Positions 26,427-35,109 are shown, numbered from the stretch's first letter. The stretch: 62,290 nucleotides of DNA from Dysgonamonadaceae bacterium (GCA_031254645.1 JAIRUA010000002.1:1-62290), one strand, 5' to 3'. Translations and numbers: made by a program. Notes: generated from the sequence alone by a model not told the origin.

Positions 26427-27539
26427 ATGACTCAAAATTTCAAGATATATCGCGCTTTACGTCCACTTTCGTGGTTGTACGGACTTATTGTGAACTTCCG
26501 AAACAAACTATATTACCACAAAAAACTTAAATCGAGAAAATTTGATTTTCCCATTATTTGCATCGGAAATATCACGGCGGGCGGAACAGGCAAAACACCT
26601 CATACGGAATATCTTATTCAACTGTTGTCGCCACAATACAAAGTGGCAGTATTAAGTAGAGGATATAAACGAAAAAGCAAAGGATTTCGCATTGTTGAAG
26701 TCGATTCCAAAGTGGAAGATGTAGGCGATGAGCCGTTGCAAATCAAGCAAAAATTTCCGAATACACTTGTTGTGGTGGATAAAAATCGAGTAGCGGCAAT
26801 TGAAAAAATTCTTTCTTTCGAAAAAAGTGAATGTCCCGATGTGATTTTGCTTGACGACGGATTTCAATATCTCAAACTGCACCCTTCGTTTTCGATCGTG
26901 CTTATCAACAGCAATCGACCCGTTTTTGATGACGAACTTTTGCCGGCAGGACTGCTTCGTGAGCCGGTAGAAGAAATTAAAAAACGTTCTGACTTGGTAG
27001 TGGTTACAAAATGTAGAGAAGACGTTGATATATTTGACTATCAAACTACTTATGAGCGCGAATTAGACCTAAATCCGAATCAAACAATGTTTTTCACAAC
27101 GTTTGAGTACGGAAATATTAAGCCTGTTTTTTCGGATGTTGGAAATGCTGATATTGATTTGATTGATTTGATAAAATATCACGTTTTTTTGGTTGCCGGA
27201 ATTGCTTCGCCACAACCGTTGATAGTTAAGTTGACGCAAAAAAAAATCAATCTTTATACACAGTTTTTCCCCGACCATCATTTTTTCACAGAAAAAGATG
27301 TGGAAGCGATTCAGAAACAGTTCGATTCTATTATTGATTGCAATAAAATCATCCTCACAACAGAAAAAGACGCTATGCGCTTTCGTTCCAATCCGCATTT
27401 GAGCGAAGATATGAAAAAAATGATGTACTATATTCCGATTGAAGTAAAGTTCGTTGAGAATGAGCAAAAAAAAGTGTTTGACAATAAAATTATTCAGCAC
27501 GTTGCTTTGTGGAGCAAACCACTCATAACTTGTAACTAA
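26427..27539 (+). CDS. lpxK: tetraacyldisaccharide 4'-kinase
   Basis: A 370-residue inner-membrane-associated kinase that phosphorylates the lipid A precursor at position 4'. The P-loop is GNITAGGTGKTPHTE. Further signatures are VLSRGYKRKSKGF, GDEPLQI and LLDDGFQYLKLH, and PAGLLREP. ATG 26427 is chosen over an in-frame TTG in the repeat arm. It is followed after 17 bases by thiL; the intervening and terminal bases contain the direct repeat aacttgtaactaaaaactcg/taactaaaaa. Confidence 0.95.
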   Translation: MTQNFKIYRALRPLSWLYGLIVNFRNKLYYHKKLKSRKFDFPIICIGNITAGGTGKTPHTEYLIQLLSPQYKVAVLSRGYKRKSKGFRIVEVDSKVEDVGDEPLQIKQKFPNTLVVVDKNRVAAIEKILSFEKSECPDVILLDDGFQYLKLHPSFSIVLINSNRPVFDDELLPAGLLREPVEEIKKRSDLVVVTKCREDVDIFDYQTTYERELDLNPNQTMFFTTFEYGNIKPVFSDVGNADIDLIDLIKYHVFLVAGIASPQPLIVKLTQKKINLYTQFFPDHHFFTEKDVEAIQKQFDSIIDCNKIILTTEKDAMRFRSNPHLSEDMKKMMYYIPIEVKFVENEQKKVFDNKIIQHVALWSKPLITCN

Positions 27540-27556
27540 AAACTCGTAACTAAAAA

Positions 27557-28579
27557 ATGACAGAAATATCTACGCTCGGCGAATTTGTTCTTATCGAGCG
27601 ACTTACAAAAGAAATTGAACTCACGCAATTCACATCTATAAAAGGTGTGGGCGATGATGCCGCCGTGCTCGATTTTTTGGAAAAACGAACGCTCGTAACC
27701 ACCGACCTGTTGCTCGAAGGCATTCATTTCGACCTCACCTATACGCCGATGAAACATTTGGGTTATAAAGCGGCGGTGGTCAATTTTTCCGATATTTATG
27801 CAATGAATGGTTGTCCGCAACAAATAACCGTATCATTGGGCGTATCCAAACGCTTTTCGGTAGAAGATTTGGAAGATTTCTACGCCGGATTGCGTCTCGC
27901 TTGTGAAGTGTATGGTGTGGACATCGTGGGCGGCGATACGAGCGCATCTGTTACCGGATTTGCCGTGAGCATTACCTGTATCGGTTTTGCCGACGAATCG
28001 AAAATCGTGTATCGCGATACTGCGCAAGACACTGATTTGATTTGTGTTTCGGGCGATTTGGGTGCGGCTTATATGGGTTTGCAGTTACTTGAACGTGAAA
28101 AAACAGTTTTTTCGGGAAAAGAAGATTTGCAACCCGATTTCGCAGGAAAAGAATACTTGCTCGAACGGCAATTGAAGCCGGAGGCTCGAAAAGATATTGT
28201 GAAAATGTTGGCGGAAAATGGGATAAAACCTACGGCGATGATTGATGTGTCGGATGGATTGTCGTCGGATTTGTTGCATATTTGTAAACAGAGCAATGTC
28301 GGCTGCCAACTTTTCGAAGAACGAATCCCTATTGATTACCAAACAGCAATGATGGCGGAAACATTCAATATGAACGTAGTGACGGCGGCACTCAACGGCG
28401 GCGAAGATTACGAACTACTTTTTACCGTTCCGTTGCACGAACACGATAAGATTTCTGCGATGAGTGGCATTCATATTATCGGGTATATCACAAAACCCGA
28501 GAACGGTTGTCATTTAATCACGCGCGATAGTCAAGAAATGCCACTAAAAGCACAAGGATGGAGTTCGATAACGGAATAA
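27557..28579 (+). CDS. thiL: thiamine-monophosphate kinase
   Basis: A 340-residue ATP-dependent kinase that makes thiamine diphosphate, of the PurM/ThiL fold. Signatures are GVGDDAAVLD, TTDLLLEGIHFDL, AAVVNFSDIYAMNG, DIVGGDTSAS and MIDVSDGLSSDLLHI. Length is normal. It lies at the end of the sppA-lpxK-thiL run and immediately before tRNA-Phe. The nearby NitT/TauT-like transporter in the mobile element should not be read as linked to thiamine on this basis. Confidence 0.96.
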   Translation: MTEISTLGEFVLIERLTKEIELTQFTSIKGVGDDAAVLDFLEKRTLVTTDLLLEGIHFDLTYTPMKHLGYKAAVVNFSDIYAMNGCPQQITVSLGVSKRFSVEDLEDFYAGLRLACEVYGVDIVGGDTSASVTGFAVSITCIGFADESKIVYRDTAQDTDLICVSGDLGAAYMGLQLLEREKTVFSGKEDLQPDFAGKEYLLERQLKPEARKDIVKMLAENGIKPTAMIDVSDGLSSDLLHICKQSNVGCQLFEERIPIDYQTAMMAETFNMNVVTAALNGGEDYELLFTVPLHEHDKISAMSGIHIIGYITKPENGCHLITRDSQEMPLKAQGWSSITE

Positions 28580-28612
28580 TATAATTTTTTCTCACTTTTT
28601 TGTGATTTAATT

Positions 28613-28642
28613 TTTGTATGTAAAAAATATGTTCTATCTTTG
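28613..28642 (+). promoter_or_regulatory. promoter for tRNA-Phe
   Basis: TTTG at 28613-28616, an 18-base spacer and TATCTTTG at 28635-28642, 22 bases before the tRNA. Confidence 0.75.
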
Positions 28643-28664
28643 CACTCGCAAAATAGAGATTGTT

Positions 28665-28737
28665 GGTGCCATAGCTCAGTTGGTAGAGCAAAGGACTGAA
28701 AATCCTTGTGTCCCCGGTTCGATTCCTGGTGGCACCA
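28665..28737 (+). tRNA. tRNA-Phe (anticodon GAA), integration target
   Basis: Acceptor GGTGCCA pairs with TGGCACC, with discriminator A. The D-loop is AGCTCAGTTGGTAGAGC, the anticodon loop CTGAAAA and the T-arm GGTTCGATTCC. CCA is not encoded. Its last bases (TGGCACCACA) are duplicated at 42595-42604, marking the ends of an integrated element. Confidence 0.96.
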
Positions 28738-28739
28738 CA
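28730..28739. repeat. attL core
   Basis: TGGCACCACA at the 3' end of tRNA-Phe, identical to 42595-42604. Confidence 0.75.
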
Positions 28740-28775
28740 ATAAAGATTGAAAATCAGCAAATTACAAGACTTACG

Positions 28776-28818
28776 CCCAATTTTACACCCTGAAATGTAA
28801 AATTGGGTGTTTTGTTTT
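28776..28818 (+). terminator. element-borne terminator after tRNA-Phe / integrase arm-type sites
   Basis: Perfect 12-bp stem cccaattttaca / tgtaaaattggg with an 8-base loop, then a T-rich run. It can end tRNA-Phe transcription after integration. The same motif (cccaattttacaccc) recurs near the right end (42420-42470), so it may also be an integrase arm-binding site. Confidence 0.65.
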
Positions 28819-28931
28819 TGTGTGAATATATTTTGCTTTATTCAATAAACAATAAAAGATTATTCTTGTGGCTTTCTTTATCGTATCTATAAAACTTTCT
28901 TCTACAATGAATGACAAAAATTTGAGATTAC

Positions 28932-29573
28932 TTATTCCTTTTCTGCAAGGGAATTGTTATTATGGTTTTGATTTTTTAGAATAGATTCATCTAATTTTTT
29001 AAGCGAATGATTTATTGAGTCTTGATATTTTACGCTTTGTTCCAATAGTGGAATTATTATGTTGCTTATACTATCTTGTTTCGAAATAGCATTTTCGTAA
29101 TATAACTTACCATTTTTATAATAACCTCTATTTGAGCCTACATTTACAAGCATAACAAAAACAGCAATCCAAATGGCTATTTTAGACCAAAGTAAATTTT
29201 TTTTTGACTCTTTTAAACTTTCTTTAGCTAAGTTCAAATTATTTTGAGATGCTTCTAAACTTTTCTGAGCGAAGTTTAAATTTTCTTTAGATGTCTGTAA
29301 ACTTTTTTGGGCAAACTCTAACTCTTGTTTAGTCGTTTCTAAACTTCTGTACTGCAACAATCGAATATGTCCATCGGAAGAAAGCCACGAGCCCTCTCCA
29401 TAATAATTTTTAAAGTTTTCAGGATAAAAAAGTTTTAAAGCACGTTCAATTAAATCTTCTGGATATTTATTCTTTAATTCATTTCTTAAATCCTTCAACT
29501 CAATTTCTTTCTCTTTTTTTAAATACTTTTCGCCTATGGATAAGATTTCAATTAGAATGCTATCTTCTTTCAT
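28932..29573 (-). CDS. coiled-coil transmembrane protein of the cargo operon
   Basis: A 213-residue protein I do not recognise. The N-terminal ~50 residues are helical and charged and could form a small helical domain. Then come three exact-length 14-residue repeats: LEFAQKSLQTSKEN (85-98), LNFAQKSLEASQNN (99-112) and LNLAKESLKESKKN (113-126), a predicted coiled coil. One transmembrane helix (about 127-147) and a polar C-terminal part of about 65 residues follow. It is the last gene of six, overlapping the previous one by 14 bases. It could be a membrane tether or effector for the 665-residue protein; that is inference. Confidence 0.75.
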   Translation of the reverse strand: MKEDSILIEILSIGEKYLKKEKEIELKDLRNELKNKYPEDLIERALKLFYPENFKNYYGEGSWLSSDGHIRLLQYRSLETTKQELEFAQKSLQTSKENLNFAQKSLEASQNNLNLAKESLKESKKNLLWSKIAIWIAVFVMLVNVGSNRGYYKNGKLYYENAISKQDSISNIIIPLLEQSVKYQDSINHSLKKLDESILKNQNHNNNSLAEKE

Positions 29574-31557
29574 TTGAAATTGATTTTAAACTTAATTTCA
29601 CTTCTACTTTTTCATATATTGAAGAAGTCATTTCAACTTTCGACTTCAGAAGCTTCTTTACTGTACTATTCCTGAATGTACTTGCTAAATCAAAATGGTC
29701 TAATTCAACAATGTCATCGTAATAAGTAGCGCATTTTTCCAAGGTAGTATCTAATATGCCTTTAAGATGTTTAAATGCTGCTTCGTGTTCATTTACTTTC
29801 AAACCGTGTATTTTTCGACACAAAACTTTTATAGCTTGGTTGAATAAATCTTCTAAATCAAATCTATCTTTTTTTGTTGCTAAGAACACATCTTCTGCGT
29901 GGCATTCTTTTATTAAAACCTGATTGAGATGATATTTTACTTCATACAGTAATCGTCGGTATATTTTTTTCTTATCTATCTCGTAGTTCTTCATGGCATC
30001 ATAAATTGGATTAGGGATGTGTTGATTGTCGTTTTTATTAAGTGATTTTTTAATAAATTTTCTAATTTCATATTCGATAAAGTGCTCCAACACCTTGTTG
30101 TAAAATCCAAAGTTAAAAATGGTATTTTGCAACGCCTCACAAACTGATGCAAATGACTTGTCTTCGTGCAAATGTATTTTCTCTATATTGTTTGTTAGAT
30201 AATTCAAAGCAATCAAACTATATACCTGCTTAACATTGTGCAATAGTTGTTTTTTACTGTCTTCATACTTTTTACCGTATGAGTTATTAAATAAGGCATC
30301 AAAAATCAATCTTTTTGAGACATTTTCTTCTCCTTTCGGGTCATTTTTAATTTTTTCGGGATTAATAAATAATGATAAACATTTAGCAAAGCAATATTCG
30401 TTTTCAAAAATAACAGCGGGCTGTCTTACCGCAGATATAAAATTAAAGGATTGCGTTATTTCATAGAAATGCTCAGGAGTTTCCTTTGCTTTCCAAAAAA
30501 TATATTGGAAAAATTTCTCTAATCTTTCTTTTAATTTATCATCTGAGAAAGGGGTTTTCGATATTAAATAACAAGCCGTATCAAACTCTTTAAATTGAGA
30601 CGATGATTTCAACTGCAACTGAAAAGGCAAATATTGATATTTCTTTTTAAGAAAAAGAATATTATATGATGCGCTATAAAAATAAATATTAAAAACCCCT
30701 GCGGTATCCCGAATTTTTAAATCAGCTAAACTTTTATTGTCAACAACTTTTATTGTAATATCTTTTCTATTAATAGACCTCAAATCTATTTCAATTAAAA
30801 CAGATAGTCTTTTAGCCACATTAGGAGTATCTGAAAATATCTGTATTTCTTTAATTTTATTATCTGTAATAAAGTCAATTACTTTTTTATCTTTAATGTC
30901 AAAATCAGGAATAATATTTAAAAAATGTTCTGTTAGAAAATTTGCGACAGAGTTATATTTAGAAATTTTTTCTTCGTCATATAACTTTTGAAGAATATCA
31001 ACAGAAAAATCAAAAAATATAAACCGAGGGTAATAACGACAAAATTCTACTCTTTTTAAGAAGTATTTATCATTGGTAGCATTCTTAGTTAAAGTAATCC
31101 CTACGTTTTTAGTATTTTCTTCACTATCTCCTTCCGTTTCTGTTACATCAAATGTCCAAACATTCGTTTTGTTTAGGCTCTTTTCCTTTTCTATCTCGCT
31201 TTTTGAAATATCGCAAGAATAAAACAAATGTATTTCATTTCTTGTATTGATTTTTTTTAAAATTTCATTGCAAGTTGTGTCTCCCCAATCGCAATATCTT
31301 ATAAGATTTGAAATTTCATTTTCTGTTTTATCCCTTTTTTTTAAACATTTGGAGTAGAAAAAAGGTAAAGTATAAGTGTTAGCAAACCAAGGATAATGAA
31401 CAACAACATTATTCTCAAGCAATGGTTGAAGACAAACACCTTTTTCTTGTGGACATTTATTCTCTAAAAAAGAACACTTATCTGAGGGACAAGCTTTTGT
31501 TATCCTACTCTCAAATTTATCAGGCTTAGTAATCGTTTTTGTATTTTCCTCATTCAT
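29560..31557 (-). CDS. 665-residue cytoplasmic protein of unknown family, Cys-rich N-terminus
   Basis: No signal peptide or transmembrane helix is visible. The N-terminus has four cysteines (C23, C28, C35, C42; spacing x4, x6, x6) that could hold zinc or an Fe-S cluster, with further cysteines near 71. The middle is mixed alpha/beta; the C-terminal third is strongly helical and lysine-rich (FNQAIKVLCRKIHGLKVNE). I cannot assign a family. It is very AT-rich. It starts one base after the substrate-binding-protein gene ends and overlaps the coiled-coil gene, so it is co-translated with the transporter set. It is the largest and most distinctive protein of the operon and a candidate sensor or effector. 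Confidence 0.75.
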   Translation of the reverse strand: MNEENTKTITKPDKFESRITKACPSDKCSFLENKCPQEKGVCLQPLLENNVVVHYPWFANTYTLPFFYSKCLKKRDKTENEISNLIRYCDWGDTTCNEILKKINTRNEIHLFYSCDISKSEIEKEKSLNKTNVWTFDVTETEGDSEENTKNVGITLTKNATNDKYFLKRVEFCRYYPRFIFFDFSVDILQKLYDEEKISKYNSVANFLTEHFLNIIPDFDIKDKKVIDFITDNKIKEIQIFSDTPNVAKRLSVLIEIDLRSINRKDITIKVVDNKSLADLKIRDTAGVFNIYFYSASYNILFLKKKYQYLPFQLQLKSSSQFKEFDTACYLISKTPFSDDKLKERLEKFFQYIFWKAKETPEHFYEITQSFNFISAVRQPAVIFENEYCFAKCLSLFINPEKIKNDPKGEENVSKRLIFDALFNNSYGKKYEDSKKQLLHNVKQVYSLIALNYLTNNIEKIHLHEDKSFASVCEALQNTIFNFGFYNKVLEHFIEYEIRKFIKKSLNKNDNQHIPNPIYDAMKNYEIDKKKIYRRLLYEVKYHLNQVLIKECHAEDVFLATKKDRFDLEDLFNQAIKVLCRKIHGLKVNEHEAAFKHLKGILDTTLEKCATYYDDIVELDHFDLASTFRNSTVKKLLKSKVEMTSSIYEKVEVKLSLKSISNERR

Positions 31558-31558
31558 T

Positions 31559-32629
31559 TTATTCTGTAATTGTAATAAACTGTGGCAATCGAGGTTTTTG
31601 TCTTACTATTCCTGTTGTGTAAAGATAATTCGCCACATCTTCTGCTATTCGTCTGTAGCTGAACATTCCATCGTCATCAATTATTTCTCTATTTGCTTCA
31701 GTTATGCTCAATGGGAAATACTCCTGACTTAATGCGGCTTTATATTCCTCAATAGTATATTGCGTAGAAGCATTTCTTCTTAAATATTCCAAACTGTGCT
31801 TGGAATTATTCTCTAAATCAGCCATTACAAAAGCTACACAATCGTACCACATTCGTATTAAATTCTCTATTTGTTCCCTCTTTTCGTTGTATGTGCTACG
31901 TTTAGTGATAAATCCCGTAACATCGGCAAAGCCTAATGTTTCCATCGTAAGGTTAATCTGCCCATCACGATTGAGAATTTCATTTTTTTGAGTTAGTCCC
32001 GCTTGTGTTATATCAAGACTTCTGTTTTGGAGCGCGAAAATTCCATCGTTTAATGTTATGTCGAACATATTTAATGACCTAAAATCAATTCCAAAACGGT
32101 TGGCAAGACTGAAAATCATCATTTCGTAAATGGAATTTCTTTGCACCCCGATACGCTTACTCAAAAATTCTCTTACTAATTCTTCGTTTTGTATGTTTTC
32201 CCGACACAACACCGGAATACTGCTATCTAACGTAACAAATCCTCCGCCTTTGAAAATGTAGGCGGGAAAGAGAAATAAAATATCGTTGTCGTCGCCGTGA
32301 TTTAAATTACTTTCTTGAGTTATAAACTCAACCAAACTGCCAAAACCGACATCAACTGTTCTGCCGGCACTTGCAACAGAGGTAAGGATTTCTTCCCAAG
32401 CCATAGTCTTGAGTGTAACTTGCATATCGTACTTTTCTTCCAAACCAAGAGGGTGAATGTTTACAATCATCGCTATATCCTGATATGGAGCGATTGCTAC
32501 TACCAATGCATCATCTCCCGCTCTTTTGGCTTTCAATAAAAAGAAAGTCAAAATACTAATAACTAAAACAAAAGCAACAATAAGTGTGCTTTTTAAGGCT
32601 TTGTTTGCCAATAAACTATCTTTTTCCAT
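31559..32629 (-). CDS. ABC transporter substrate-binding protein, NMT1/SsuA-like, membrane-anchored
   Basis: A 356-residue protein with one N-terminal transmembrane helix (about 13-32) without a lipobox, so it is probably anchored to the inner membrane facing the periplasm. The following domain has the two-lobe pattern of NitT/TauT-type binding proteins: LVVAIAPYQDIAMIV, DVGFGSLVEF, RIGVQRNSIYEMMI and DITQAGLTQ. It overlaps the permease gene by 37 bases. The ligand cannot be inferred. It would deliver a small molecule to the permease/ATPase pair, or serve as a sensor. Confidence 0.85.
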   Translation of the reverse strand: MEKDSLLANKALKSTLIVAFVLVISILTFFLLKAKRAGDDALVVAIAPYQDIAMIVNIHPLGLEEKYDMQVTLKTMAWEEILTSVASAGRTVDVGFGSLVEFITQESNLNHGDDNDILFLFPAYIFKGGGFVTLDSSIPVLCRENIQNEELVREFLSKRIGVQRNSIYEMMIFSLANRFGIDFRSLNMFDITLNDGIFALQNRSLDITQAGLTQKNEILNRDGQINLTMETLGFADVTGFITKRSTYNEKREQIENLIRMWYDCVAFVMADLENNSKHSLEYLRRNASTQYTIEEYKAALSQEYFPLSITEANREIIDDDGMFSYRRIAEDVANYLYTTGIVRQKPRLPQFITITE

Positions 32630-33348
32630 ATAAATCGAATTAATGTGTCAAAAATAAAATTTACAATTCCAAGTAAAATAACAGCCAAAAAGATAACGTG
32701 CAGAGAAAACGTTGACCTTGAGGTTTGTATTAAATATCCCAATCCAACTTGAGAACCCAATAACTCTGAAACAATTACTAAGCCTATTGCCGTAGATAGA
32801 CTAAATCTGACCGTCGGGAAAATATTTTCCAAAACAACAGGAAGTGAATATGTCAATACTCGCTTGCGAGGGTTAATACCAAAACTCTTGAATAGAATTT
32901 TATATTTTTCGGGCATATTCTGAAGTATCTGATATGCGGCAATGGCTATATTCAACGCTATTCCCAATGTTATTAAAAGGTATCTTCCAAATTCTGCAAA
33001 ACCAAACCACAACAAGAAAAACGGTACTGTTGCAATGGGCGGAATAGACCTAATACTTTGAATAATCGGAGAAAGAAAACTATAAATATAAGTAGAATAA
33101 TAAAGCCAAATTCCTAATGCAATGCCAATGAAAACTCCAAGAATCATTCCGACCATTAACCTTGATACTGTGTAGGCTGTATGAACAAAAACGTTTGGTT
33201 CAATATCTTTAATCGCTGAAAATGTTGCACCGATTGACGGCAAAAACCTATCTGATACGGATAAAACTTCTTTGCAGAAAATCCAGATTAAAGGAATAAA
33301 TATAACTCCTGCAAACGATATTATATGACTAATTTTCGGTTTCATCAA
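32593..33348 (-). CDS. ABC transporter permease, NitT/TauT type
   Basis: A 251-residue inner-membrane permease with about six transmembrane helices. The cytoplasmic EAA loop is recognisable (LFKSFGINPRKRVLTYSLP), and the conserved ISELLGSQ-like segment is VSELLGSQVGLGYLI. It pairs with the ATPase encoded upstream (20-base overlap) and the binding protein downstream (37-base overlap). A transporter of this type normally imports small anions, sulfonates or pyrimidine precursors. Confidence 0.9.
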   Translation of the reverse strand: MMKPKISHIISFAGVIFIPLIWIFCKEVLSVSDRFLPSIGATFSAIKDIEPNVFVHTAYTVSRLMVGMILGVFIGIALGIWLYYSTYIYSFLSPIIQSIRSIPPIATVPFFLLWFGFAEFGRYLLITLGIALNIAIAAYQILQNMPEKYKILFKSFGINPRKRVLTYSLPVVLENIFPTVRFSLSTAIGLVIVSELLGSQVGLGYLIQTSRSTFSLHVIFLAVILLGIVNFIFDTLIRFIWKKIVYWQTKP

Positions 33349-33952
33349 ATATATTTCTTGTACATAGTCGCGTTATTGGGAATGTTCCGTCAAAATAAAA
33401 CGTTTCAGTTTGAAAGTTCAAATTCCGCTCATTATAATGCGTGGACATTATCACTTTCGTTCTATTTTGTTCGTTGCTCATTTTCAAAAAACTACACACG
33501 ATATTTCTGCTATTTGGGTCTAAAAAATTGAATGGTTCATCTAAACACAGCAAATCAGGTTTATATAAAATCGCCCTGAACAATTCAATTAGACGCCTTT
33601 GTCCATACGACATTTCAAATGCTTTTTTATTGATAAAGGTTTTCAAATGTTCCATCATTGGGTGTTCCTTTATCTCGTCATAATTAATATTGACAATATT
33701 AAGAATATTGTCAATTCCCGACAACCAAGGGAATAAAGCATCTTCTTGCAGTATAGTACAAATTTTTGTCGGAACAATTAATTTCTCACACTTGTCTGCT
33801 ATCAAATTTGAAGATAATAATTTAAGCAAGGTCGTTTTTCCGCAACCCGACGGACCTTTCAATATGATAAAGTCCGAATCAGATTGAAAATCGAAATTTG
33901 TAAAAATCTGATTCTTCGGATATGCAAAATATAAACCTTTAACTTCTATCAT
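33329..33952 (-). CDS. ABC transporter ATP-binding protein, NitT/TauT type
   Basis: A 207-residue, compact ATPase. Walker A is GPSGCGKT (33-40), the Q-loop is LQEDALFPW, the signature is MSYGQRR instead of LSGGQ, Walker B is LLCLDEPF and the H-loop is MSTHY. All catalytic residues are kept, so it is probably active. It starts four bases inside the radical SAM gene stop (ATGA overlap). The changed signature may reflect a specialised lineage. Confidence 0.9.
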   Translation of the reverse strand: MIEVKGLYFAYPKNQIFTNFDFQSDSDFIILKGPSGCGKTTLLKLLSSNLIADKCEKLIVPTKICTILQEDALFPWLSGIDNILNIVNINYDEIKEHPMMEHLKTFINKKAFEMSYGQRRLIELFRAILYKPDLLCLDEPFNFLDPNSRNIVCSFLKMSNEQNRTKVIMSTHYNERNLNFQTETFYFDGTFPITRLCTRNIFDETEN

Positions 33953-34911
33953 ACCAAAACACTTTTGTTGCTTGTTTCTTTAACCATTTCTTCAAAAACG
34001 GCATTAGAAAACTCCCAAAGGGGCATTTGCCTTTCGTTGTATTCTCTTGTATTCAAAGAATCGGTTGGCGTTAAAACCAAGCCATCGTATGTTATCCGAA
34101 CAAAACCGTATTCAATCGGGTCTTCTTTTACAAGCAAAATTTTATCGTTTAATTCAAACTTGTTGATATAAAACTCTACGTCATCAATAGTTAGTTCATT
34201 TTCGACAAGAAAATTATATTTATCCAACAGTAAGAAAGCATTAGTTGATTTCATAAAATTATCATTGCCTCTTAATGTTTGAAAAACTTTTTGTAGAGTT
34301 AATGTTTTTTCCGTTCTGCTGTTAATGCTGTTAGTGTCGAGATAAAGAGAAAACATCATTTTGTTGAAAGCGAAATACGAATTTAATTCTATCATATCGT
34401 TTAAATATGAAATTGTTCTTTCACTCAAAACGTGTAAGGCATTGATTTCTCTCAAACCTTTTTTGTGCAACAAACTGATAGTTTCAAGGATACTGTGAAT
34501 ATTGCCACCTCTGTACTGTTTGTAAAATTGTATTCCGCCATCAAAGCTGACATCAATAAATTTTATTTTTTCGAGATTAAAATCCTGCAACAAACCCAAA
34601 TTAGAGCCATTGGTTACAAAACTGATAGTTTTGTTCTTTTCGTTGCACAATTCAATCAGTTGTTTGGATATTTCTCGCGAAACAGCATCAACAAATGGCT
34701 CTTTGCCAACAACAGACAAATGCTTAAAATCCAAATGAAATAACCTTTCAATGACATTGTCATCAATATACTTGTTACTACTTATATAATCCAAATAGCA
34801 ATGTGGACACTTGTAGTTGCATACGCAATTAATAGTCAGCGTAACTGTGTCCAATTTTTGTTTCAATGTTAGCGAATTAGTTATCGCTGTTCCTGATATA
34901 GCACCTGCCAT
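33949..34911 (-). CDS. radical SAM protein of the cargo operon
   Basis: A 320-residue radical S-adenosylmethionine enzyme. The CxxxCxxC motif that binds the [4Fe-4S] cluster is at C31, C35 and C38 in CNYKCPHCY, and VVGKEPF stands for the GGEP SAM-binding strand. No C-terminal Cys-rich SPASM region is seen. The N-terminus (MAGAISGTAITNS) is unusually small-residue rich. It is first in a six-gene operon with an ABC importer and two unknown proteins. It might modify a peptide or a small molecule handled by the transporter. It does not look like viperin. Substrate unknown. Confidence 0.85.
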   Translation of the reverse strand: MAGAISGTAITNSLTLKQKLDTVTLTINCVCNYKCPHCYLDYISSNKYIDDNVIERLFHLDFKHLSVVGKEPFVDAVSREISKQLIELCNEKNKTISFVTNGSNLGLLQDFNLEKIKFIDVSFDGGIQFYKQYRGGNIHSILETISLLHKKGLREINALHVLSERTISYLNDMIELNSYFAFNKMMFSLYLDTNSINSRTEKTLTLQKVFQTLRGNDNFMKSTNAFLLLDKYNFLVENELTIDDVEFYINKFELNDKILLVKEDPIEYGFVRITYDGLVLTPTDSLNTREYNERQMPLWEFSNAVFEEMVKETSNKSVLV

Positions 34912-35000
34912 AATAATATTTTTGACTTATTTTCAATATAACTCTATTTTAACGGACAAAATTGAGAGAAATTGCATTTATCTGTTGAAATTACGAACAG

Positions 35001-35008
35001 CAAAAATA
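35001..35008 (-). promoter_or_regulatory. possible -7 element for the cargo operon
   Basis: CAAAAATA on plus (TATTTTTG on minus), 90 bases upstream of the radical SAM start. No TTTG is seen at -33. It lies in the AT-rich gap after the relaxase gene. Confidence 0.35.
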
Positions 35009-35109
35009 CAACTTTTTTCCGAACTTTTACCCATAAAAACTATTTTTTGAAAAATATTTACTCAAAAACTATGTAATTGAGCATAATACTGACCATTTCT
35101 CATACAAAA

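Noticed and set aside
31559..33952. ABC set as a thiamine-precursor transporter linked to thiL
   Set aside because: thiL lies outside the element, and no thi riboswitch or thi gene is near the transporter.
33949..34911. Radical SAM protein as a prokaryotic viperin
   Set aside because: It has CNYKCPHCY rather than the viperin-type CNYxCxFCF context, and the rest of the viperin sequence is not recognisable.
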